From Mesorhizobium loti (GTDB lineage: Bacteria > Pseudomonadota > Alphaproteobacteria > Rhizobiales > Rhizobiaceae), in contig AP017605.1 in assembly GCA_002356515.1 (NCBI GenBank), positions 5,193,020 through 5,257,019 of the forward strand: DNA of 64,000 nucleotides. The letters run 5' to 3'. A program made the translations under genes and the position numbers. A model generated the notes under the pieces. It had not been told where the DNA came from, did no database searches, and saw only the letters and a list, made by a program, of their open reading frames with translations. This document shows positions 37,027-47,208 of the stretch, piece after piece. Position 1 is the first letter of the stretch. Every line of letters starts with the position of its first letter.

Positions 37027-37446
37027 ATGCTGAAAGAATTTCAGGAATTCATTTCCAAGGGCAACGTGATGGACTTGGCTGTCGGCGTCATCATCGGCGC
37101 TGCGTTCGGCAAGATCGTCACTTCGCTGGTCGACGATGTCATCATGCCTTTCATTGGCGCGCTCGGAGGGGTCGATTTCAACAACTACTTCATTGGCCTG
37201 TCGCACAATGTCACGGCCACCAACCTGGAAGATGCGCGCAAGCAAGGTGCGGTCTTTGCTTACGGCAGCTTCATCACCGTGGCGCTGAACTTCCTGATCA
37301 TAGCCTTTGTCATTTTCCTGATGGTCAAGGGGGTGAACAACCTGCGCCGGCGGCTCGAGCGCGAGAAGCCTGCTGCCCCAGCCGCACCGCCGCCCGCCGA
37401 TGTCGCGCTGCTCACCGAAATCCGCGATCTGCTTGCGAAGCGATAA
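37027..37446 (+). CDS. mscL: Large-conductance mechanosensitive channel
   Basis: 139-aa MscL: short N-terminal amphipathic helix, first pore helix [29 protein letters not shown], periplasmic loop with the [21 protein letters not shown] insertion, second helix [23 protein letters not shown] and a cytoplasmic C-terminal helix ([15 protein letters not shown]). It is an osmotic safety valve forming a pentamer. ATG 37027 is supported by AAGGAGG upstream. A strong terminator follows. Confidence 0.96.
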   Translation: MLKEFQEFISKGNVMDLAVGVIIGAAFGKIVTSLVDDVIMPFIGALGGVDFNNYFIGLSHNVTATNLEDARKQGAVFAYGSFITVALNFLIIAFVIFLMVKGVNNLRRRLEREKPAAPAAPPPADVALLTEIRDLLAKR

Positions 37447-37468
37447 TTCAGCCAGCCATTGCTGGACC

Positions 37469-37498
37469 AAAACCCCGGTCGTTCGCGGCTGGGGTTTT
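37469..37498 (+). terminator. Terminator after mscL
   Basis: AAAACCCC (37469-37476) and GGGGTTTT (37491-37498) enclose further pairing and a TTCG tetraloop, with more T after it. The A-run on the other side makes it potentially bidirectional. Confidence 0.85.
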
Positions 37499-37550
37499 CT
37501 GTTTTCGCATCTGGTAAAGAGCGGCAACCCAAGGGAAAACGGATTTGTCC

Positions 37551-38717
37551 ATGAGCCTGATCGACAGCTTTCGCGCCGAAGCCCGCGCCGCGCCGGAAAG
37601 CGGCATTGTCGCCGTCGTCAACTACGGCCGCCTGCGCGAGGGTCTGATCCCGCTCTGGGCCGGTGAGGGCGACCTGCCGACGCCCGCCTTCATCACCGAT
37701 GCCGCGTCGAAGGCGCTGGCCGGCGGCGAGACGTTCTACACCTGGCAGCGGGGCATCCCTGACCTCAGGCAGGCGCTTGCCCGCTATTACGCCAGGCATT
37801 TCGGCAAGACCTTTCCGGAGGAGCAATTCATCGTCACCGGATCCGGCATGCATGCCATCCAGCTGGCGCTGACCGCTCTCGCTGGTGCCGGCGACGAGGC
37901 GATCTATCTGTCGCCGGCCTGGCCGAATTTCGACGCTGCCGCCGCCCTGTCAGGGGCCGTTCCGGTCGCGGTCACGCTCGATCATTCCGGCAATGGCTGG
38001 TCCTGCGACGTCGAGAAGATTGCCGCGGCGATCACCCCGCGCACCAGGGCGCTGTTCATCAACACGCCGTCGAACCCGACCGGCTGGACCGCCGATCACG
38101 AGACCTTGCAGGCGATCCTCGACCTTGCTCGCGCCAAAAGCCTCTGGATCATCGCCGACGAGATCTATTCGCTGTTCCACTACGGCCATGGCCGCGCGCC
38201 GTCCTTCCTCGACATTGCGACGGCGGAAGACCGCATCCTGTTCGTCAACTCCTTTTCCAAGAACTGGGCGATGACCGGCTGGCGCGTCGGCTGGATCAAG
38301 ACGCATCCGAGCCTGCAGCAGGTGTTCGAGAACCTGATCCAGTATTCGAACTCGGGCGTTGCCCAGTTCATGCAGCGTGGCGCGATCGCCGCGCTCGACG
38401 AGGGCGATGGTTTCGTCGTCGAACAGGTGGAGCGAGCAAGGAAGGCGCGCGACCTGGTCTGCGGCATTCTCGGCGCCACCGGTCGCGCTGGGTTCACCGT
38501 GCCGCAGGGCGCCTTCTATCTGTTCTTCACCGTCGACGGCATTACCGATTCCCGTGCCGCCGCCTTTGACATCGTCGACAAGGCCAATGTCGGCCTGGCG
38601 CCCGGCACCGCCTTCGGTCCCGGCGGCGAAGCCTTCCTACGACTGTGCTTCCATCGTCGCCTCGACCAGGTCGAGGAAGCGGCGCACCGGCTGGCGAAAT
38701 GGATGAAGACGATTTGA
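37551..38717 (+). CDS. Class I/II PLP-dependent aminotransferase
   Basis: 388-aa fold type I aminotransferase. Landmarks: YTWQRGIPDLRQALARYY, FIVTGSGMHAIQLAL (phosphate-binding), LFINTPSNPTGW (the conserved Asn-Pro-Thr-Gly), WIIADEIYSLFHY (Asp for the PLP nitrogen), FSKNWAMTGWRVGW (PLP Lys and Arg), and C-terminal FLRLCF (substrate carboxylate Arg). ATG 37551 is used; a TTG two codons earlier is in frame and is better placed relative to AAGGGA. Substrate is not determined. Confidence 0.88.
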   Translation: MSLIDSFRAEARAAPESGIVAVVNYGRLREGLIPLWAGEGDLPTPAFITDAASKALAGGETFYTWQRGIPDLRQALARYYARHFGKTFPEEQFIVTGSGMHAIQLALTALAGAGDEAIYLSPAWPNFDAAAALSGAVPVAVTLDHSGNGWSCDVEKIAAAITPRTRALFINTPSNPTGWTADHETLQAILDLARAKSLWIIADEIYSLFHYGHGRAPSFLDIATAEDRILFVNSFSKNWAMTGWRVGWIKTHPSLQQVFENLIQYSNSGVAQFMQRGAIAALDEGDGFVVEQVERARKARDLVCGILGATGRAGFTVPQGAFYLFFTVDGITDSRAAAFDIVDKANVGLAPGTAFGPGGEAFLRLCFHRRLDQVEEAAHRLAKWMKTI

Positions 38718-38786
38718 GCCGCTGAAGTCCGAATTGAAACCGCGCCGGCGAGCCAGAAGCCGCCGAAGTAGAGTTTCAAAATGGCT

Positions 38787-40064
38787 TCAGCCGCCCGACT
38801 TGGGCACCAGCAGCGGAACGATCCGATCGCTCTTGGCCACGGCGGGGCGTCCTGCCGAGCCGTAGGGAATGCCGAGCGCATCCCAGGTCTCGACCAGCGC
38901 GTCCTGCAGTCCCGCGATCAGTTGATCCGAATGGAACGGCGTCGGCGTGATGCGCAGCCGCTCGGTGCCGCGCGGCACGGTCGGGTAGTTGATCGGCTGG
39001 ATGTAGATGCCATGTACGCCGAGCAGGCGGTCGCTGGCCATCTTGCAGAGTTCCGGATCGCCAACCAGCACCGGCACGATGTGGGTCGGAGAGTCCATCA
39101 CCGGCAGGCCGGCCGCCGACAGGATCTGCTTGGTCCGCGCTGCCTGCTGCTGCTGGGCGTCACGCTCGGCCTGCGAGCGCTTGAGATGGCGGATCGAGGT
39201 GGTGGCCGCGGCGGCGATCGCCGGCGGCAGCGCCGTGGTGAAGATGAAGCCCGGCGCATAGGAGCGCACCGCGTCGATCACGGCACTGGTGCCGGTGATG
39301 TAGCCGCCCAGCGTGCCGAACGCCTTGGCGAGCGTGCCTTCGATGATGTCGATGCGGTCGGCCAGGCCCTCGCGCTCGGTGATGCCGCCGCCGCGCGGTC
39401 CGTACATGCCCACCGCATGGACCTCGTCGATATAGGTCATGGCATTGTAGCGCTCGGCGAGCTCGACGATCTCCCTGATCGGCGCGATGTCGCCATCCAT
39501 CGAATAGACGCTTTCGAAGACGATCAGCTTGGCGCGCTCGCGTCCCGCCGCCTGCAGCAGGCTTTCCAGATGCGCGACGTCATTGTGCCGGAAGATCTTC
39601 TTCTCGGCACCTGAGCGCCGCACGCCTTCGATCATCGAGGCGTGGTTCAGCTCGTCCGAGATGATCAGGCAATTGGGCAGAAGCCGAGCAATGGTCGAGA
39701 TCGAGGCTTCGTTGGAGACGAAGCCGGAGGTGAAGACCAGGGCGGCGTCCTTGCCGTGCAGGTCGGCAAGCTCATGCTCGAGCTCGACCAGCGGGTTGGA
39801 GGTGCCGGAAATGTTGCGGGTGCCGCCGGCGCCCGAACCCATCCGGCCTGCCGCTTCCTGGAACGCGGCGATGACATCGGGGTGCTGGCCCATGCCGAGA
39901 TAATCGTTGGAGCACCAGACGGTGATTTCCTCGGCGCGGCCGTTGGAGCGCCATATGGCGCGCGGAAACTTGCCCGCGATACGCTCGAGGTCGGCGAAGA
40001 CACGATAGCGCCGCTCCGCATGGAGCTGGTCGATCGCTTCCTCGAAGAACCGCTGGTAGTTCAT
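38787..40064 (-). CDS. hemA: 5-aminolevulinate synthase
   Basis: 425-aa PLP enzyme that condenses glycine and succinyl-CoA to 5-aminolevulinate, the committed step of haem and vitamin B12 synthesis in alphaproteobacteria. Motifs: [60 protein letters not shown] and the PLP lysine K247 in [13 protein letters not shown]. The C-terminal HIVPVLVGD and [19 protein letters not shown] blocks are typical. The ATG at 40064 begins the usual [17 protein letters not shown]. It stands alone, divergent from galE. Confidence 0.97.
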   Translation of the reverse strand: MNYQRFFEEAIDQLHAERRYRVFADLERIAGKFPRAIWRSNGRAEEITVWCSNDYLGMGQHPDVIAAFQEAAGRMGSGAGGTRNISGTSNPLVELEHELADLHGKDAALVFTSGFVSNEASISTIARLLPNCLIISDELNHASMIEGVRRSGAEKKIFRHNDVAHLESLLQAAGRERAKLIVFESVYSMDGDIAPIREIVELAERYNAMTYIDEVHAVGMYGPRGGGITEREGLADRIDIIEGTLAKAFGTLGGYITGTSAVIDAVRSYAPGFIFTTALPPAIAAAATTSIRHLKRSQAERDAQQQQAARTKQILSAAGLPVMDSPTHIVPVLVGDPELCKMASDRLLGVHGIYIQPINYPTVPRGTERLRITPTPFHSDQLIAGLQDALVETWDALGIPYGSAGRPAVAKSDRIVPLLVPKSGG

Positions 40065-40342
40065 GTCGGCTTCCCAATTTTGCGCGGGATCATAATCATT
40101 GGCCTATTGGTCGTCCACCGGGCCGTTTTGGTCAAAATGCCACGCCCCGCACCTGTTCCTAACGCTGGCCGATCGTGGCCTATTCCCATTCCACGACACG
40201 CTCTGTGGATCACTTTTGTTTCAGCATGATGCCACATTTGGTGAACGCCGGTTACCGAGGGTTCTAATGGCCATGCGGCGGGCTTTCCAGTAGAGCGGGG
40301 TTTGAGACAGTTTCCGATAAATCTTGAGATGCGAGGACGCTG

Positions 40343-41338
40343 ATGACGGTTTTGGTGACAGGCGGTGCCGGCTATATCGGCAGCCACATGGTCTGGGAAT
40401 TGCTGGATGCCGGCGAAAGCGTGGTCGTGCTCGACCGGCTTTCCACCGGCTTCGAATGGGCGGTGGCGCCGGAGGCAAAGCTGGTGGTCGGCGATGTCGC
40501 CGACAAGGAATTGGTCGGTTCGATCATCAGGGACAACCATGTCGATGCGATCATCCATTTCGCCGGTTCGATCGTGGTGCCGGAATCGGTCGCCGACCCG
40601 CTCGCCTATTACGAAAACAACACCTCGAAGACGCGCACGCTGATCGAAACCGCGGTGCGCGAGGGCGTGCCGCATTTCATCTTTTCCTCGACCGCCGCCG
40701 TCTATGGCGGCGCCGGGCTGGAGCCGGTGCGCGAGGATGCCCGCCTGGCACCGGAATCGCCCTATGGCCTGTCCAAGCTGATGAGCGAGTGGATGTTGCG
40801 CGATGCCGGCCTCGCGCACGATATCCGCTACACTGCGTTGCGCTATTTCAACGTCGCCGGCGCCGACCCCAAGGGCCGCACCGGCCAGTCGACCCCGGGC
40901 GCCACCCATCTGATCAAGGTCGCCTGCGAGACCGCGCTCGGCAAGCGCCCGTTCATGCAGGTGTTCGGCACCGACTACCCGACGCCGGACGGCACCTGCA
41001 TGCGCGACTACATCCATGTCAGCGATCTGGCGGCGGCGCATCGCCTGGCCCTGCAGCGGCTGCGCGCCGGGGGACAAAGCCTCGTCGCCAATTGCGGCTA
41101 CAGCCATGGCTATTCGGTGCTCGAGGTGATCGACAGCGTTCGGCGCGCCTTCGGCCGCGATTTCGAGGTCAAGATGGGCGACCGGCGCCCCGGCGACGCC
41201 GCTGCCGTGGTCGCCAATTCGGACCTTGCCCGGGCGGAACTTGGCTGGACGCCGCAACGCGACGACCTCGACCAGATCGTTGCTGATGCGCTTGCCTGGG
41301 AACGCATCCTGACCAGCAAGAACTCCGCGCGCGGCTGA
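40343..41338 (+). CDS. galE: UDP-glucose 4-epimerase
   Basis: 331-aa extended short-chain dehydrogenase that interconverts UDP-glucose and UDP-galactose for surface polysaccharide synthesis. NAD-binding GGAGYIGSH (7-15), catalytic SST (115-117) and YGLSK (Y141, K145), then NVAGADPKGRTGQS and DYIHVSDLA, are all typical of GalE. Start ATG 40343, with GAGGAC a few nt upstream. The hemA gene is divergent with 278 nt between; no clear regulatory site seen there. Confidence 0.94.
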   Translation: MTVLVTGGAGYIGSHMVWELLDAGESVVVLDRLSTGFEWAVAPEAKLVVGDVADKELVGSIIRDNHVDAIIHFAGSIVVPESVADPLAYYENNTSKTRTLIETAVREGVPHFIFSSTAAVYGGAGLEPVREDARLAPESPYGLSKLMSEWMLRDAGLAHDIRYTALRYFNVAGADPKGRTGQSTPGATHLIKVACETALGKRPFMQVFGTDYPTPDGTCMRDYIHVSDLAAAHRLALQRLRAGGQSLVANCGYSHGYSVLEVIDSVRRAFGRDFEVKMGDRRPGDAAAVVANSDLARAELGWTPQRDDLDQIVADALAWERILTSKNSARG

Positions 41339-41442
41339 GCCAAGACCCCAAGGGCTCGTAAGCCGCGCGGTGACGCGCTATGGAAGGCATTCGCGGCGAA
41401 GCGTGGAGGCGCTGGCCGCAGAGAGCTTTTTTGGGGGATGGC

Positions 41443-42693
41443 ATGAAGATAGTGGTGCTCGGGGCCGGCGTTGTCGGTACGGCGGCCGCCTATTACCTGG
41501 CGGCCGACGGTCACGAGGTCACCGTGATCGAGCGGCATCCTGCGCCGGCGCGCGGCACCAGCCAGTCCAATGCAGGCCTGGTTTCTCCGGGCGATGCCAC
41601 CGCCTGGGCCTCTCCAGCGGCGCTGAAGACGTTCCTGCGCGCGCTCTGGAACCATGATCTCGGCATCAAGGTGCGGCTGCGCTTCGATCCCTATTTCCTC
41701 GCCTGGAGCCTGCGTTTCCTGCGCCAGTGCACGGTGGCCCGGCTGCGCACCAACAGTGAGGTCAAATTGCGCCTGGCGCTCTATTCGCGCGAGTGCATCA
41801 ACGCCATCTCCGCCGACACTGGCATCCACTATGACGAGCGCAAGAAAGGCATTCTCTATTTCTTCCGCTCGCAGCACAGCCTCGACACCGGCACCGACAA
41901 TTACCGCTATCTGGCCGAGCATGGCCTGCCGATCGAGATTGTTGGCCGCGACCGGCTGGTCGAGCTGGAACCAGGCCTTGCCGGGGTTAAGGAGAAGATC
42001 GCCGGCGGCGTCTATTCGCCGATCGACCAGACCGGCGATTCCAGAATGTTCGTCGACAATCTCGCCGCCTATATCAGCGAAAAGCTTGGCGTCAAATTCC
42101 TGTTCGACACCACGGTCGAGGGCCTCGATATCGACGGCGACCGCGTGCGTGCGGTGATGACCTCGGCTGGTCCGATTGCAGGCGACGCCGTGGTCATTTC
42201 GATGGGGCCGGAAAGCGGCCTGCTTGGCCGCCGTTACGGCATCGACCTGCCGGTCTATCCGGTGAAGGGCTATACCGCGACGATTCCGCTGGAAGACGAG
42301 AGCAAGGGGCCAACCATGGGCGGCGCCGACGAGGACCAGTTGATGGCCTATTCCAGGCTGGGTAACCGATTGCGGCTGGCGTCGACCGCCGAATTCACCG
42401 GCTTCGACCGAACCCACAAGCCCAGCGACTTCGCCACCATGTTCAGGACCGCCAAGGATCTGTTCCCCGGCGCCTTCGACGAGAAGAAAGCTGTACTGTG
42501 GGCAGGCCTACGGCCAATGATGCCGAACTCGGTGCCGGTCATCGGCCAGGCGCGCTACAAAAACCTTTATCTCGACACCGGCCACGGCCATGTCGGCTGG
42601 ACCATGGCCTGCGGCTCGGGGAAATTTCTGGCCGACCTCGTTGCCGGCCGCAAGCCCGAGATCGACCCGCAGGGATTGGTCTACAGGGGATAA
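41443..42693 (+). CDS. dadA: D-amino-acid dehydrogenase (small subunit type)
   Basis: 416-aa FAD-dependent oxidoreductase of the DadA family, which deaminates D-amino acids and passes electrons to the respiratory chain. The FAD site is VVLGAGVVGTAAAYYLAADGHEVTVIER at the N-terminus; TSQSNAGLVSPGDATAWASP is the DadA signature; YPVKGYTATIPL and GLRPMMPNSVPVIG, then GHGHVGWTMACGSG, complete the domain. ATG 41443 has GGGGGA close upstream. Two nt separate it from the racemase/arginase fusion gene, so both are made together and a D-amino acid made by the racemase domain could be its substrate. Confidence 0.92.
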   Translation: MKIVVLGAGVVGTAAAYYLAADGHEVTVIERHPAPARGTSQSNAGLVSPGDATAWASPAALKTFLRALWNHDLGIKVRLRFDPYFLAWSLRFLRQCTVARLRTNSEVKLRLALYSRECINAISADTGIHYDERKKGILYFFRSQHSLDTGTDNYRYLAEHGLPIEIVGRDRLVELEPGLAGVKEKIAGGVYSPIDQTGDSRMFVDNLAAYISEKLGVKFLFDTTVEGLDIDGDRVRAVMTSAGPIAGDAVVISMGPESGLLGRRYGIDLPVYPVKGYTATIPLEDESKGPTMGGADEDQLMAYSRLGNRLRLASTAEFTGFDRTHKPSDFATMFRTAKDLFPGAFDEKKAVLWAGLRPMMPNSVPVIGQARYKNLYLDTGHGHVGWTMACGSGKFLADLVAGRKPEIDPQGLVYRG

Positions 42694-42695
42694 AG

Positions 42696-44522
42696 ATGTC
42701 GGGACCGCAAGTCGCCATCGACCTTGGCCGCATCGAGCGTAACGCCCGCACCATCGTCGGCCGCTGCGCCCTGTCTGGCATCAAGGTGTTCGGCGTCACC
42801 AAGGGTGTGTGCGGCATGCCGCAAGTGGCGCGCGCCATGCTGCGCGGCGGCGTTGTTGGCATTGCCGAATCGCGGTTCGAAAACATCCGCCGGCTGCGCG
42901 ACAGCGGCATCAATGCGCCGATCATGCTGCTGCGCAGCCCGCCCATGGCACGCATCGAGGAGGTGGTGCGCACCGTCGACATTAGCCTGCAATCGGAACT
43001 CGCCACCATCCGCGAGATCTCGCGCATCGCCGAGCGCATGGGCCGCGTGCACGACATCATGCTGATGATCGATCTCGGCGATCTCCGCGAAGGCATCTGG
43101 CCGAGCGACCTGATCCCCACTGTCGAGCGGATCCTTGAGTTCAAGGGCGTGCGCATCGCCGGCATCGGCACCAATCTCGGCTGCTTCGGCGCCATCATGC
43201 CGACGCCGGAGAATCTCGGCCAGCTCGTCGCCCATGCCTACAAGACCGAGCGCCTGTCCGGCAAAAGCCTCGACTGGATTTCCGGCGGCGCCTCGTCATC
43301 GCTCACGCTGCTGCTCGAAGGCAAGCTCCCGGCCGGCATCAACAATCTCAGGGTCGGCGAGGCGATCCTGCAAGGCGGCGTCGAGACCTTCCGCGATGTG
43401 CCATGGCCGGAACTTGAGCCGGATGCCTGCCGCCTGACCAGCGACATCATCGAGGTCAAGCTCAAGCCGTCGCGGCCGATCGGCGAGTCCGGCTACGATG
43501 CTTTCGGCAACCAGCCGGTCTTCCCCGACGAGGGCGACAGGCTGCGCGCCATCGCCAATATCGGCCGCGAGGACGTGCTGGTCGAAGGGCTGACGCCGAT
43601 CGCCAAGGGGATTCGCGTGCTCGGCGCCTCCAGCGACCATCTGCTGCTCGACGTGCAGGACGCCGAACCGCGGCCCACTGTCGGCGACCGCGTCGCCTTC
43701 CGCATGAGCTATGGTGCCATGCTGCTGGCGATGACGTCGGAGTATGTCGAGAAGGCGCCGATGCATGACGTCGCCGACTTTTCAGGCCGCAAGATGGTGT
43801 CGATCTCGGCCGAACAGGAGGCCGGCGGCATCCTCGCCCGCGAGGGAACCGGCGCGCGGCTGGAAGCGATGAATTTCGACGTCGTGGAACTCGCCGATGT
43901 CGAGCGGCCGCCCTCCGGCTTGATCCGGCTGAGTGCTGGCGCTGATCGCCGCATCGCCCACAAGGCGCTGGCGGCGACGGCGCGCGCGACGCATTCCTTC
44001 GGCCTGATCTGGATCGATTCCATCGCCGCTCTGATGCCCGAGGACGAAGAGGGCATTGATCTGCCGGAGGCCTCGGTGCTGGCGCGCGCGCTCGGCCTTG
44101 ACCACAAGGCCGGCTCGCTGCAGCCGCAGCTGTCGCCCGAAAATGTCGTCATCGTCGGCCTGCGCCATGCCGATCCGGCCGAAGCGCGGGTGTTGAAGGA
44201 TTCGCGCGTTTCGGCCTTCACCATGACCGATATCGACGCCATGGGCATGCGCGACCTGATGCATGAGGCGATCCGCATAGCCACATCGGGCACGCAAGGT
44301 TTTCATGTCAGCTATTCGCCGACGGCCACCGAATTCGCCGGCTGGGCGGCCGGCTCCGGCGGGCTGACGGTGCGCGAGACGCATCAGGCGATGGAGGCGA
44401 TCGCGCTCTCCGGTGGCTTGCTGTCCATGGATGTTTCTGGCCTGGTCGCGGATCTGGAGCCTCGGATCGGCACCGACACGGTCAACTTTGTCATGTCTGC
44501 CTTCGGCAAGCGGATCCTGTGA
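42696..44522 (+). CDS. Ornithine-racemase-like domain fused to a degenerate arginase domain
   Basis: 608 aa in two parts. Residues 1-355 are a fold type III PLP racemase: PLP lysine K36 in VTKGVCGMP, GISGGASSSLT-type phosphate loop (ISGGASSSL, 195-203), LRVGEAILQG (218-227), KPSRPIGESGYDAFGNQPVF (257-276), and SSDHLLLDV. The KPS-PIGE-G-DAFGN-PVF block is like clostridial ornithine racemase rather than alanine racemase. Residues about 365-608 have the ureohydrolase (arginase) layout (VSISAEQEAGGILAREG, IWIDSIAAL, FTMTDIDAMGMRDLM, GGLTVRETHQAMEAIA, SMDVSGLV), but the metal ligands are gone: DAHAD-type is DSIAA (441-445) and the D-D-DP-type motif is SYSPTATEF (539-547). The start at 42696 has AGGGG upstream. 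Racemase probably active; arginase part probably structural, regulatory or ligand-sensing (inference). Confidence 0.85.
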   Translation: MSGPQVAIDLGRIERNARTIVGRCALSGIKVFGVTKGVCGMPQVARAMLRGGVVGIAESRFENIRRLRDSGINAPIMLLRSPPMARIEEVVRTVDISLQSELATIREISRIAERMGRVHDIMLMIDLGDLREGIWPSDLIPTVERILEFKGVRIAGIGTNLGCFGAIMPTPENLGQLVAHAYKTERLSGKSLDWISGGASSSLTLLLEGKLPAGINNLRVGEAILQGGVETFRDVPWPELEPDACRLTSDIIEVKLKPSRPIGESGYDAFGNQPVFPDEGDRLRAIANIGREDVLVEGLTPIAKGIRVLGASSDHLLLDVQDAEPRPTVGDRVAFRMSYGAMLLAMTSEYVEKAPMHDVADFSGRKMVSISAEQEAGGILAREGTGARLEAMNFDVVELADVERPPSGLIRLSAGADRRIAHKALAATARATHSFGLIWIDSIAALMPEDEEGIDLPEASVLARALGLDHKAGSLQPQLSPENVVIVGLRHADPAEARVLKDSRVSAFTMTDIDAMGMRDLMHEAIRIATSGTQGFHVSYSPTATEFAGWAAGSGGLTVRETHQAMEAIALSGGLLSMDVSGLVADLEPRIGTDTVNFVMSAFGKRIL

Positions 44523-45899
44523 TCAGCCCCGTGCTTCGACCGCCGTGCGCCAGGCGCTGACATAGTCCGCCCAGGCCGGGTCGGTTGGCGGCTCTGTTCT
44601 TTCGCCCTTGCCGTGCGTCGTTACCTGATCCGATGCCAGCAATGCCGCGCCAATGCTGGTGCCGGTGGCGGCCTCCGATGCGATGACGCTGCGTGCGGTT
44701 GCTGCTGCCAGCATGCCGACGAACAGCCGGTTGCGGGCGAACGGTCCTTCGACGGTGGTTGGGCCGTCGGCGCCGATCAGCTCGAGGCAGGTCGCCGTCA
44801 TCAGCGCCAGATAGAAGGAGATGGCGGCGAAGCGCTGGCCGTTGCTGATGCCATCGGCATTGAGCCATGTTGCGGTCTGGTGTGGGAACGGCCCTGACCC
44901 TTGCTGGGTCGAAGGCAGCAGCAACGTCTTTCGCCCCCGCACGGCACCGATATCGTCTTCGGTCCAGTTCTCCGGCTGCCCTTCCGTCAGCAGCGAAAAC
45001 TCTCGGCCACCCATGAAACGGGCCGAGGGGACGGGGTCGCCCAGCGCATTGACATTGACCAGCGTATCGCGCGCCGGATCGAGGTCGACCATCTTGCCGC
45101 CCACGGCCATCGACACCACCCAGGTCCCGGTCGAAACGATCGAGAAGGGCGGTGTGTCGGAGAGAAGATGCGGCAGCAGCGAGGCGTTGGAATCGTGCAG
45201 GCCGCAGAGGACGGGCGTTTGCGGATCAAGCCCCGTCCGCCTGGCGATCTCCGGCAAGATCGGCCCGAGACAGTCATTCGCCGGCCGCATCGGCACCATC
45301 AGCCGGTCCCATCCCATTGCGTCCACCAGTGACGAATAGTCGTACCACCAAGGGTTCCACAGGTCAGTGTGGCAGCCGAGCGATGTTATCTCGTTGGCTG
45401 CGACGCCGGTCAGGCGCAGCGCCCAATATTGCGGATACATCAGCATCGCCGTGGCCCTGGCGAACTCCGCCGGAAAGCACTTCTGTTGCCAGAAGACCTG
45501 CGCGCCGAGATTGAGGCCGAGCGGCAGACGCGGCGTGCCGGTTTCAGTGAAGGGCGGACGGATCGCGTCATACTCCGCAGTCAACCTGTCGGGGCCGTCG
45601 AACTCATAGTCGAGGACAGGCAAAACGAGTTCACCCGAAGCGTCGACCAGCGCGCCCGTCGCGCCGTGGGTGGTGATCGAAATGGCGTCGATGCGCTGTT
45701 CGCCGTTGAGGCTGGCCAGGCTGTCTAGGATGAACGTCCACAGCGCCTCGACATCGTGATGCGGGTAGGGCGCCCGGCGCAGCGGCGCATTGGCCATGCG
45801 GCGCAGCGCCACCTCGCTCAGCGTAACGAGATCGACCAGCGCCACCTTGGCGTTGGTCTTGCCGATGTCGATGACGGCGATGTGGCGCAGAGCACTCAT
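44523..45899 (-). CDS. rhaK: Rhamnulokinase-type FGGY sugar kinase
   Basis: 458-aa FGGY-family carbohydrate kinase, last gene of the rhaRSTPQUK operon. ATP and sugar motifs: [16 protein letters not shown] at the N-terminus, [37 protein letters not shown] (catalytic Asp region) and IVSTGTWVV (phosphate 2). It phosphorylates L-rhamnulose. In Rhizobium leguminosarum RhaK is also needed for full rhamnose transport. The ATG at 45899 overlaps the rhaU stop by 4 nt; a longer open frame upstream is not coding. It converges with the racemase/arginase gene, whose stop is adjacent. Confidence 0.92.
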   Translation of the reverse strand: MSALRHIAVIDIGKTNAKVALVDLVTLSEVALRRMANAPLRRAPYPHHDVEALWTFILDSLASLNGEQRIDAISITTHGATGALVDASGELVLPVLDYEFDGPDRLTAEYDAIRPPFTETGTPRLPLGLNLGAQVFWQQKCFPAEFARATAMLMYPQYWALRLTGVAANEITSLGCHTDLWNPWWYDYSSLVDAMGWDRLMVPMRPANDCLGPILPEIARRTGLDPQTPVLCGLHDSNASLLPHLLSDTPPFSIVSTGTWVVSMAVGGKMVDLDPARDTLVNVNALGDPVPSARFMGGREFSLLTEGQPENWTEDDIGAVRGRKTLLLPSTQQGSGPFPHQTATWLNADGISNGQRFAAISFYLALMTATCLELIGADGPTTVEGPFARNRLFVGMLAAATARSVIASEAATGTSIGAALLASDQVTTHGKGERTEPPTDPAWADYVSAWRTAVEARG

Positions 45900-46213
45900 G
45901 CCATATGGAACATTGTTTCCAGGGGCACTGCCACCGGCTCGTTGTCCGGCTTCGTCTCCATGAGGTCGGCCATATGGGCCCACCAGCGCTGCATCACCGG
46001 ATGCCTGGGCAGGTCGGCCATGCCATGGTCGTCGCGCCGCCACAGCACGCCGAACAGGATGTTGGTTTCCTCATCGAGATGGATGGAATAATCCGAAACG
46101 CCGGCCTGCTTGAGCAGCGCGACCAGCGCCGGCCAGATCTCGTCGTGGCGCTTCTTGTACTCGGCCCTCATGCCGGGCTTGAGCTTCATCTTGAACGCGT
46201 ATTTCTCCGGCAT
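45896..46213 (-). CDS. rhaU: L-rhamnose mutarotase
   Basis: 105-aa RhaM/RhaU mutarotase that interconverts alpha and beta anomers of L-rhamnose. Family features: [25 protein letters not shown] (His near the start), [32 protein letters not shown]. The ATG at 46213 shares its A with the rhaQ stop (TGATG); a GTG one codon upstream is the alternative. Four-nt overlap with rhaK downstream. Confidence 0.95.
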   Translation of the reverse strand: MPEKYAFKMKLKPGMRAEYKKRHDEIWPALVALLKQAGVSDYSIHLDEETNILFGVLWRRDDHGMADLPRHPVMQRWWAHMADLMETKPDNEPVAVPLETMFHMA

Positions 46214-47208
46214 CACCTGTTACCACGCAGCCGCCGCCAGACGATCGGCAGGGCGATGACGATGATCAGCAGCAGGCCAATGAAGATCGACATGACGATG
46301 CCGGGCACGTTGAGCAGGCCGAGCCCGAAGGTCACCAGCCCCATGATGAAGGCGGCGAGCACGACGCCGACAATGCTGCCGGCGCCGCCCAGAATGCTGA
46401 CGCCGCCGAGCACCACCATGGTGATGACTTCGAGCTCATAACCCTGCGCGATCGACGGCCTTGTCGAACCGAGCCGCGACGTGATCAGCACCGAGGCGAT
46501 GCCCGACATCAGCCCGGTCAGGCAGAACAGGATGAATTTGATGCGGCCGACGCGCACGCCGGAAAACTGCGCCGCGACCGGATTGTTGCCGATGGCAAAG
46601 ACGCGGCGGCCGAAACTCGTCCGGTGCAGCAGGAACCAGTAGACGATTGCTGCGATGAGGAAGAGCACCAGTTCGAACGACACCACCCACCAGACATAAC
46701 CCTGGCCGAAGAAGGCAAAGCTTTCCGGATAGCCCTTGTAGGCCTGGTCGCCGAGGATGATGAAGGCGATACCGCGAAACAGGCTCATCGTGCCGATGGT
46801 GACGACGATCGACGGCAGCCCAAGCCTTGTCACCAAGAGCCCGTTGAAGGCGCCGCAGCCGAGCCCGACGACGATGCCGATCGCCACCAGCACCGGCGTG
46901 CCGGCGCCGGCCTGCACCGCCATGCCCATCATCGTCGAGGTGAGTGCGATGATGGCGGCGACCGAGAGGTCGATCTCGCCCGAAATGATCAGCAGCGCCA
47001 TGGCAAAGGCGATCAGGCCCTTCTCGGTGAAATTGTAGGTCAGGTCCGACAGCGAATAGGGGTCGAGGAAATAGGGCGAGGCAAAGCTGTTGATGGCGAA
47101 GATGGCGACGGCCACCACGACCAGCAGCGCTTCCCAGGAAAAGATCGCTGAAGAGAGCGGCTTGTCGAGCCGGTCGGGAATATGGCGCGGGGCAGGGATG
47201 TCGGTCAT
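46213..47208 (-). CDS. rhaQ: Rhamnose ABC transporter permease RhaQ
   Basis: 331-aa permease of the ribose/rhamnose importer family with about ten helices: [38 protein letters not shown] and the ATPase-docking loop [17 protein letters not shown]. It pairs with RhaP to form the channel. ATG 47208 overlaps the rhaP stop (ATGA). Confidence 0.94.
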   Translation of the reverse strand: MTDIPAPRHIPDRLDKPLSSAIFSWEALLVVVAVAIFAINSFASPYFLDPYSLSDLTYNFTEKGLIAFAMALLIISGEIDLSVAAIIALTSTMMGMAVQAGAGTPVLVAIGIVVGLGCGAFNGLLVTRLGLPSIVVTIGTMSLFRGIAFIILGDQAYKGYPESFAFFGQGYVWWVVSFELVLFLIAAIVYWFLLHRTSFGRRVFAIGNNPVAAQFSGVRVGRIKFILFCLTGLMSGIASVLITSRLGSTRPSIAQGYELEVITMVVLGGVSILGGAGSIVGVVLAAFIMGLVTFGLGLLNVPGIVMSIFIGLLLIIVIALPIVWRRLRGNR

